From contig CALYAA010000013.1 of the NCBI GenBank assembly GCA_944393385.1, forward strand, positions 1-48,072: DNA of 48,072 nucleotides, given 5' to 3'. Made by a program: the position numbers and the translations under genes. Shown piece after piece: positions 42,729 to 48,072 of the stretch. The stretch comes from an uncultured Clostridia bacterium (GTDB lineage: Bacteria; Bacillota; Clostridia; TANB77; CAG-508). The notes under the pieces were generated by a model. It saw only the letters and a list, made by a program, of their open reading frames with translations, was not told where the DNA came from and did not search any database. How positions within the stretch are numbered: position 1 is the first letter of the stretch; each line of letters begins with the position of its first letter.

Positions 42729-44060
42729 ATGTCAAAACCAACAGTAGCAATTATAGGAAGACCAAATGTAGGAAAATCTACTTTTTTCAATTATATAGTA
42801 GGAAGTAGAATTTCAATAGTAGAAGATACACCAGGAGTAACAAGAGACAGAATATATGCGGAAACAAATTGGAGAGGAAGAACATTTACTGTTGTAGACA
42901 CAGCAGGAATTGAGCCAAAAAGTGAAGACATAATAATATCTCAAATGAGAGAACAAGCCAAAATAGCAGTAGAAATAGCAGATGTAATAGTATTTTTAAC
43001 AGATATAAAACAAGGTGTAACCGCAACAGATGAAGAAATTGCAGTAATGTTAAAAAAATCAAAAAAACCAGTAATACTTGTATGTAATAAAGCAGATAAT
43101 ATGAGTAGAGACAAAAATGATATATATGAATTTTATAATTTAGGAATGGGAGATGTATATCCTGTATCTGCAGCAAATGCACTAGGAATAGGAGATGTTC
43201 TAGATGCAATTTATCAAAAACTCCCAGAAAAAAATGATGATGAAGAAGATGAAAGAATAAAAGTAGCTGTAATAGGAAAGCCAAATGTAGGAAAATCATC
43301 ATTAATAAATAAAATATTAGGAGAAAACAGAACAATAGTAAGTAATATTGCAGGAACAACTAGAGATGCAATAGATACAGAATATGAAAATAATCATGGA
43401 AAATATGTATTAATAGATACAGCAGGAATTAGAAGAAAAAGTAAAGTCACAGAATCAATTGAAAAGTTTAGTATTATGAGAACATTACTCGCAATAGAAA
43501 GAGCAGATGTATGTTTAATGATGATAGATGCAACAGAAGGAGTAACAGAACAAGATGCCAAAATTGCAGGAGAAGCACATGAGGCAGGAAAAGGAATAAT
43601 TATTGTAGTTAACAAATGGGATGAATATGAAAAAGAAACAGGAACATTAGAAAAATACAAAAAAGATATATATGCAAAACTTTCATATTTGTCATATGCA
43701 CCAATAATTTTTATATCAGCAAAAACTGGACAGAGAGTTGAAAAGTTATTTGATTTAATAAATCATGTTAATGAGCAAAATTCTATGAGAATTCCAACAT
43801 CTAATTTAAATCAAGTAATAAATGAGGCAATTGCTATTGTTCAACCACCAACAGACAAAGGCAAGAGATTAAAAATATTATATGGAACACAAGTAAGCAC
43901 AAAACCACCAACATTTGTTATATTTGTAAATAATAAAGAATTATTTCATTTTTCATATGAAAGATATTTAGTAAATCAAATTCGAAGAGAATTTGGATTA
44001 GAAGGAACACCAATTAGAATGATAGCAAGAGAAAAACATGAGAAAGGAGAGGAAGATTAA
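42729..44060 (+). CDS. der: Ribosome-associated GTPase Der (EngA)
   Basis: Essential GTPase for late 50S assembly. Two GTPase domains in tandem: GRPNVGKS near residue 10 with DTAGIEPK, NKAD; then GKPNVGKSS near residue 183 with DTAGIRRKSKV and NKWDEYEKE. The C-terminal KH-like domain holds VSTKPPTFVIFVNNKELFHFSYERYL. 443 residues is normal. plsY begins one base after its stop. Confidence 0.97.
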   Translation: MSKPTVAIIGRPNVGKSTFFNYIVGSRISIVEDTPGVTRDRIYAETNWRGRTFTVVDTAGIEPKSEDIIISQMREQAKIAVEIADVIVFLTDIKQGVTATDEEIAVMLKKSKKPVILVCNKADNMSRDKNDIYEFYNLGMGDVYPVSAANALGIGDVLDAIYQKLPEKNDDEEDERIKVAVIGKPNVGKSSLINKILGENRTIVSNIAGTTRDAIDTEYENNHGKYVLIDTAGIRRKSKVTESIEKFSIMRTLLAIERADVCLMMIDATEGVTEQDAKIAGEAHEAGKGIIIVVNKWDEYEKETGTLEKYKKDIYAKLSYLSYAPIIFISAKTGQRVEKLFDLINHVNEQNSMRIPTSNLNQVINEAIAIVQPPTDKGKRLKILYGTQVSTKPPTFVIFVNNKELFHFSYERYLVNQIRREFGLEGTPIRMIAREKHEKGEED

Positions 44061-44061
44061 T

Positions 44062-44691
44062 ATGACATCATATATTATAGTTGTTATTATTTCATATTTA
44101 TTAGGTAGTATTAGTTTTTCAGTAATTATTAGTAAAAAATTAGCAGGATTTGATGTAAGAGAAAAAGGAAGTGGAAATGCAGGAGCAACAAATATGTTAC
44201 GTTCTGTTGGAATAAAGGGTGCTGTTTTAACTTTGATAGGTGACTGTTTAAAAGGTATTGTTGCAATTTTAGTTGCAGTGATTGCAGGAAAAATAGCACA
44301 AAATGCAGATAAAGCATTACTTGTTCAACTTGCTGGAATTGCAGTTGTATTAGGACACACATTTCCTATTTTCTTCAACTTTAAAGGAGGAAAAGGTGTT
44401 GCAACAGCATTAGGAGTAGTATTAGTAACAAATTGGCAAATAGGATTAATTTGTTTAGTATTTGCTTTAGTATTAATGGCATTAAGTAGAATGGTATCAT
44501 TAGGATCAGTTGGAGCATGTGTATTATTTCCAGTTTTAGTACTATTCATAAAGAACAATTATATAGTAACAGAAGGTAGTAGTTATTTAATTTATAGTAT
44601 AATCCTAGCTATAATTGTTGCATTTAATCATAGAAGTAATATAAAAAGATTACTAAATGGAACAGAAAATAAAATAAGTTTTAAAAAATAA
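44062..44691 (+). CDS. plsY: Glycerol-3-phosphate acyltransferase PlsY
   Basis: Membrane enzyme that moves acyl groups from acyl-phosphate to glycerol-3-phosphate, the first step of phospholipid synthesis. 209 residues, about five membrane segments. LLGSISFSVIISK, REKGSGNAGATNMLR (catalytic region) and FPIFFNFKGGKGVATALG are the signatures. The earlier in-frame ATG lies within der, and AGGAGAGGAAG sets ATG 44062. gpsA, which makes its substrate, follows. Confidence 0.95.
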   Translation: MTSYIIVVIISYLLGSISFSVIISKKLAGFDVREKGSGNAGATNMLRSVGIKGAVLTLIGDCLKGIVAILVAVIAGKIAQNADKALLVQLAGIAVVLGHTFPIFFNFKGGKGVATALGVVLVTNWQIGLICLVFALVLMALSRMVSLGSVGACVLFPVLVLFIKNNYIVTEGSSYLIYSIILAIIVAFNHRSNIKRLLNGTENKISFKK

Positions 44692-44728
44692 AAATGTTAT
44701 TAAAGTATTATTAAAATAAATCAATAAA

Positions 44729-44807
44729 TATAATAAAGACAAAAGATATCAGTTGAAAGAATTATAAATTTAAATTTTCAACAGTGCTTTATCTTAAGGA
44801 AGGAATG
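44729..44807 (+). promoter_or_regulatory. Structured leader of gpsA (leader B), with -10 element
   Basis: TATAAT (44729-44734) predicts a start near 44741. AAGATA (44743-44748) pairs with TATCTT (44790-44795), and GTTGAAA (44752-44758) with TTTCAAC (44776-44782), nested. TTTTCAACAG (44775-44784) and AAGGAAGGAATG (44796-44807) are identical to leader A at 6306 and 6327, with the same 21-base offset. The ATG of gpsA is 14 bases after AAGGAAGG, an unusually long gap; ATGTGA inside the gap would be a start followed by a stop. Confidence 0.5.
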
Positions 44808-44817
44808 TGATAAAAAA

Positions 44818-45804
44818 ATGAAAAACATTGCAGTTATAGGAAGTGGAAGTTGGGGAGTAGCCCTTTCTATTCACTTAGCGAAATTAGGAAATAAAGTAAA
44901 GTTATGGTCATTTGCAGAAGAAGAAAAAGACTTAATCAATAATGAACATAAATGTAGATTTTTAGACAATGTTGTTTTGCCTGACGGAATTGATTGTAGT
45001 ACATCATATGAAGAGGTTATAAAAGACTCAGATTTTATTGTACATGTAACACCATCAAAATTCACAAGAAATATAGTTAAAGAATATAAACAATATGTAA
45101 CAAATCAACCAATCGTTATTTGTTCAAAAGGTTTTGAACAAAGTTCATTAATGACACTTGATGAAGTTATAAAAGAAGAAATTCCTAATGCAAAAATAGC
45201 AGTACTTTCAGGTCCAAGTCATGCTGAGGAGGTTTCAGTTGCAATTCCTACAGTTTTAGTTGTAGCATCAGAATATGATTCAGTACTAAAATTAGTTCAA
45301 GATACATTTATGTCAGACAGAATGAGAATTTATACATCAAGAGACGTAAAAGGAGTTGAATTAGGAGGTGCATTAAAAAATATAATTGCATTTTGTGCTG
45401 GTGTTGCAGCAGGAATGGGACTTGGAGATAATACATTTGCAGCTTTAATTACAAGAGGACTAGCGGAATTATCTAGACTTGGAGTAGCATTAGGTGGTCA
45501 AAAAGATACATTTTATGGTCTAAGTGGATTAGGCGATTTAATTGTAACGTGTTTAAGTGATCATAGCAGAAATAGAAGAGCTGGAAGATTAATTGGTCAA
45601 GGTAAAACTATAGAAGAAACCAGAAAAGAAGTTGGTATGACGATAGAAAGCTTAGATAATATTGTAGTTGCACATGAGCTAGGTAAAATTCATAATATAG
45701 AAATGCCTATTGTTGAAGCTGTTTATGGTATACTTTACCATGGATTAAAACCTGAAGAAGCTGTAAATGCTTTAATGAATAGAGCAAAAAAAGATGAAAA
45801 TTAA
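44818..45804 (+). CDS. gpsA: Glycerol-3-phosphate dehydrogenase (NAD(P)+) GpsA
   Basis: Reduces dihydroxyacetone phosphate to sn-glycerol-3-phosphate for phospholipids. 328 residues. The NAD(P) site is GSGSWGVALSIHLA (~7-20). SGPSHAEEV and GVELGGALKNIIAFCAGVAAGMGLGDN (catalytic Lys) and SGLGDLIVTCLSDHSRNRRAG are conserved. der-plsY-gpsA order is common in Firmicutes. The 126-base gap upstream holds the leader described above. Confidence 0.97.
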   Translation: MKNIAVIGSGSWGVALSIHLAKLGNKVKLWSFAEEEKDLINNEHKCRFLDNVVLPDGIDCSTSYEEVIKDSDFIVHVTPSKFTRNIVKEYKQYVTNQPIVICSKGFEQSSLMTLDEVIKEEIPNAKIAVLSGPSHAEEVSVAIPTVLVVASEYDSVLKLVQDTFMSDRMRIYTSRDVKGVELGGALKNIIAFCAGVAAGMGLGDNTFAALITRGLAELSRLGVALGGQKDTFYGLSGLGDLIVTCLSDHSRNRRAGRLIGQGKTIEETRKEVGMTIESLDNIVVAHELGKIHNIEMPIVEAVYGILYHGLKPEEAVNALMNRAKKDEN

Positions 45805-45876
45805 AAAATAATATTAATAAATATTTTTTGTTTGTAAATAATAAAAAAAGATTTGTAAAAGAAAGGGGTTTTTTAA

Positions 45877-46305
45877 ATGGGATTTTTTGATAATCTTGGT
45901 AAAAAAGCAAGTGAAGCATATGGAGCTACAGCTAAGAAAACAGGAGAACTAGCTAAAGAAGCAAAACTTAGAATGAAAATAAATGAAAATAAATCTGACA
46001 TTAATGAATTATATACAGAAATAGGGAAAAAAGTATATGAAAAATATGTAAAAGAAGAAAGTTTTAACATGAGATATATTGAAGATGAATGTTCTAAAAT
46101 AGATATATTATCAAGTGAAATAGAATCATGTTTAACATCTATATTAGAATTAAAAAATAAAAAACTATGCCCAAAGTGTTTTGCAGAAATTGATGCGGGA
46201 GCAGTATTTTGTCCAAAATGTGGTGCAAAACAAGACGATGTTGAGGTAAAAGAAGCTGAAATTGTAGAAAATGATGAAAATAATTCAGAAATTGAAAATC
46301 CATAA
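45877..46305 (+). CDS. Zinc-ribbon protein with N-terminal helical region
   Basis: 142 residues. MGFFDNLGKKASEAYGATAKKTGELAKEAKLRMKI is an amphipathic helical region. A coiled-coil-like stretch follows to residue ~88. CPKCFAEIDAGAVFCPKCG (from ~91) is a classic zinc ribbon, and the tail is acidic. Proteins with this layout are common in Clostridia and have no defined function. GAAAGGGG precedes the start. Confidence 0.75.
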   Translation: MGFFDNLGKKASEAYGATAKKTGELAKEAKLRMKINENKSDINELYTEIGKKVYEKYVKEESFNMRYIEDECSKIDILSSEIESCLTSILELKNKKLCPKCFAEIDAGAVFCPKCGAKQDDVEVKEAEIVENDENNSEIENP

Positions 46306-46327
46306 TTAAAAAGGAAATATAATAAAA

Positions 46328-46765
46328 ATGAGATTAGTAGTACAAAGAGTAAAAAAAGCAAGTGTAAAAGTTGATGAAAAAATAGTTGGAAGAATTGAAA
46401 AGGGTTTTTTAGTTTTAATAGGAATAAAAAAAGGTGACACAAAAGAACAGGCTGATTATTTAGTTAAAAGATTATGCAACTTAAGAATTTTTACAGATGA
46501 AAATGATAAAATGAATTTAAGTTTAAAAGATGTAAATGGAAAATTATTAATTGTATCACAATTTACATTATATGGAGATTGCACACAAGGAAATAGACCG
46601 TCATTTATTGAAGCAGCAAAACCAGAAGAAGCTATACCATTATATGAATATTTTTGTAATCAATGTCAATTAAACAATATTGAAGTCCAAAAAGGAATAT
46701 TTGGAGCAGATATGAATGTTGAACTATTAAATGATGGACCTGTAACTATTATTCTAGAAAAATAA
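46328..46765 (+). CDS. dtd: D-aminoacyl-tRNA deacylase
   Basis: Frees tRNAs mis-charged with D-amino acids (and glycine on tRNA-Ala). 145 residues: MRLVVQRVKKASVKVDEKIVGRIEKG, the catalytic-centre motif SQFTLYGD and the GPVTIILE cross-dimer motif are all present. It starts 22 bases after the zinc-ribbon gene, so they may be co-transcribed. Confidence 0.96.
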   Translation: MRLVVQRVKKASVKVDEKIVGRIEKGFLVLIGIKKGDTKEQADYLVKRLCNLRIFTDENDKMNLSLKDVNGKLLIVSQFTLYGDCTQGNRPSFIEAAKPEEAIPLYEYFCNQCQLNNIEVQKGIFGADMNVELLNDGPVTIILEK

Positions 46766-46800
46766 ATTATAATTTTATTAAATTTGGTAAATAATAAAAA

Positions 46801-46837
46801 AGATTTAAAGCCAATATTGGCAGAATAGGAGGTCTTT
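46801..46837 (+). promoter_or_regulatory. Hairpin before the amine-dehydrogenase gene
   Basis: GCCAATATTGGC (46810-46821) is a perfect palindrome, and AAAGA-like (46799-46803) with TCTTT (46833-46837) can close around it and around AGGAGG (46827-46832). That could hide the ribosome-binding site. I cannot judge stability without folding. Confidence 0.35.
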
Positions 46838-46839
46838 AT

Positions 46840-47916
46840 ATGGAAAGAAAAGTAAAAGTTGTTCAATATGGAGTTGGCAAAATGAGTATATACACAATGA
46901 GATATGTATATGAAAAAGGTGGAGAAATAGTAGGAGCTGTCGACATCAATCCAAATGTTATAGGAAAAGACATTGGAGAGATATTGGGCACAGAAAACAA
47001 AGGAATAAAAGTTGTAAATACAGAAAATGCAAGAAAAATGTTAGAAGAAACAAAGCCAGATATTGTTATTGTTACAACAATGAGTTTAATAAAAGATGTA
47101 GAAGAAGCTTTAATGTTATGTGCTGAGCTTGGAATAAATGCAATCACAACATGTGAAGAAGCATTCTATCCAGCAAATTCAAATCCTAATATAACTAAAA
47201 AATTAGATGAACTTGCCAAAAAGAATAATTGTACAATTACAGGAAGTGGATATCAAGATATATATTGGGGACAATTAATATCATCAATAGCTGGTTCTAC
47301 ACAAAAAATTACAAAAATAAAAGGTAGTTCAAGTTATAATGTAGAAGAATATGGAATAGCTCTTGCAAAAGCACATGGAGCAGGATTACCATTAGATCAA
47401 TTTGATAAAGAAATTGCTTCTGCAGATAGAATGAGTAATGAAGATAGAAATAAAATAATAAATAGTGGAGAATATTCACCATCATATATGTGGAATGTAA
47501 ATGGATGGTTATGTGAAAAACTAGGATTAACTATTAAATCTCAAACACAAAAATGTGTACCACAAACTTATAAAGAAGATTTATTTTCTACAACATTAAA
47601 TATGACAGTAAAAGCTGGAGATGCAACAGGAATGAGTGCTGTTGTAACAACAGAAACAGAAGAGGGAATTACTATTGAAAGTGAATGTATAGGAAAAGTA
47701 TATGCACCAGACGAATTTGACAGAAATGAATGGACTGTATATGGAGAGCCAGACACAACGATAGTTGTAGAAAAACCAGCAACAGTTGAATTAACTTGTG
47801 CTTCTGTAGTAAATAGAATTCCAGATGTTATAAATTCAAAACCAGGTTATGTGCCAACATGTGAATTTGGAGAATTAAATTATAGAGTAAAACCATTAAA
47901 TGAATATATTAAATAA
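46840..47916 (+). CDS. Dihydrodipicolinate-reductase-like NAD(P) dehydrogenase, Ord-type
   Basis: 358 residues. The Rossmann start VKVVQYGVGKMSIYTMRYVYEKGGEIVGAVDINPN resembles the N-terminal domain of DapB and of 2,4-diaminopentanoate dehydrogenase (Ord) of ornithine fermentation. TTMSLIKDVEEALMLC and TGSGYQDIYWG are further blocks. It is longer than DapB (~250 residues), which favours an Ord-like amine dehydrogenase. No other ornithine genes are nearby, so the substrate is uncertain. Confidence 0.7.
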   Translation: MERKVKVVQYGVGKMSIYTMRYVYEKGGEIVGAVDINPNVIGKDIGEILGTENKGIKVVNTENARKMLEETKPDIVIVTTMSLIKDVEEALMLCAELGINAITTCEEAFYPANSNPNITKKLDELAKKNNCTITGSGYQDIYWGQLISSIAGSTQKITKIKGSSSYNVEEYGIALAKAHGAGLPLDQFDKEIASADRMSNEDRNKIINSGEYSPSYMWNVNGWLCEKLGLTIKSQTQKCVPQTYKEDLFSTTLNMTVKAGDATGMSAVVTTETEEGITIESECIGKVYAPDEFDRNEWTVYGEPDTTIVVEKPATVELTCASVVNRIPDVINSKPGYVPTCEFGELNYRVKPLNEYIK

Positions 47917-47933
47917 AAAAATTTATATTATAT

Positions 47934-47974
47934 AAAAGTGAACTTCAAAAATAATTATGTAGTTCACTTTTTTT
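47934..47974 (+). terminator. Terminator after the dehydrogenase gene
   Basis: AAAAGTGAACT (47934-47944) pairs perfectly with AGTTCACTTTT (47961-47971), then more T's. The remaining ~100 bases to the window end have only a small AAATCAA/TTGATTT hairpin and no gene. Confidence 0.85.
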
Positions 47975-48072
47975 GTTTAATAGGAAAAATCAAGTTTTTT
48001 TGTTGATTTCTTAGTTTAGCAATATTGGTTTTTAAATTTATTAGAAAATTTTTACATATAGACAGAAATATC

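Noticed and set aside
45834..46806. Shared A-rich string GTAAATAATAAAAAAGATTT before two genes (45834 and 46787)
   Set aside because: Low-complexity A-rich sequence before ribosome-binding sites is expected at this base composition.

Overview
The window looks like a chromosome segment of a low-G+C Gram-positive bacterium of the Clostridia, probably an uncultured or gut-type lineage. By eye it is about 30% G+C, with strong AGGAGG ribosome-binding sites, TTGACA/TATAAT promoters, rho-independent hairpin terminators, sortase-type surface proteins, a zinc-type S14 (rpsN/rpsZ), a UPF0236/ISLre2-type transposon relic and a nucleoside kinase of the clostridial type. No marker here fixes the genus. 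Every clear gene except one (41398-42498) lies on the + strand.

Layout. 1-990: 3' part of a tyrosine recombinase, the edge of a mobile element. 1113-10369: housekeeping and hypothetical genes (rsmD, a coiled-coil protein, ftsK/spoIIIE, an unknown 508-residue protein, a beta-CASP ribonuclease-like enzyme, a GH15 glucoamylase-like enzyme, a small basic protein). 10492-11214: a DUF975 membrane protein. 11344-14356: a leader with an 18-codon ORF and a very long terminator hairpin, then a sortase-type surface protein gene broken by two compensating frameshifts. 14762-17472: ruvB, tRNA-Gly, then rpsF-ssb-rpsR. 17647-18413: internally deleted transposon. 18534-21164: a second surface protein with 25 exact-period PDDN repeats. 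21450-28147: dnaE, nucleoside kinase, RNHCP protein, rpmB, trmL. 28231-39801: the S10-spc ribosomal protein operon, rpsJ to secY, then rpmF. 39866-41299: pyruvate kinase. 41398-42498: the lone minus-strand, compositionally foreign gene. 42729-47916: der, plsY, gpsA, a zinc-ribbon protein, dtd and an amino-acid dehydrogenase-like gene.

How the genes work together. The ribosomal cluster encodes translation parts plus the SecY channel. rpsF-ssb-rpsR joins ribosome assembly to DNA replication. der, plsY and gpsA cover ribosome maturation and the start of phospholipid synthesis. ftsK, ruvB and dnaE cover chromosome segregation, recombination and replication. The two surface proteins imply a sortase elsewhere in the genome.

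The most interesting signals are in RNA. (1) Three diverged copies of a hairpin-bearing repeat lie between rplW and rplB, with paired base changes that keep the stems. (2) A translated-looking 18-codon ORF is followed by a roughly 30-bp terminator stem ahead of the broken surface-protein gene. (3) Two leaders, before the beta-CASP enzyme and before gpsA, share two sequence blocks at identical spacing and a nested-stem layout with different stem sequences. (4) There are structured spacers before rpsJ, before rpsH, and in the place where rpmD (L30) would normally be. All structures were found by reading, not by folding software, so they are candidates.
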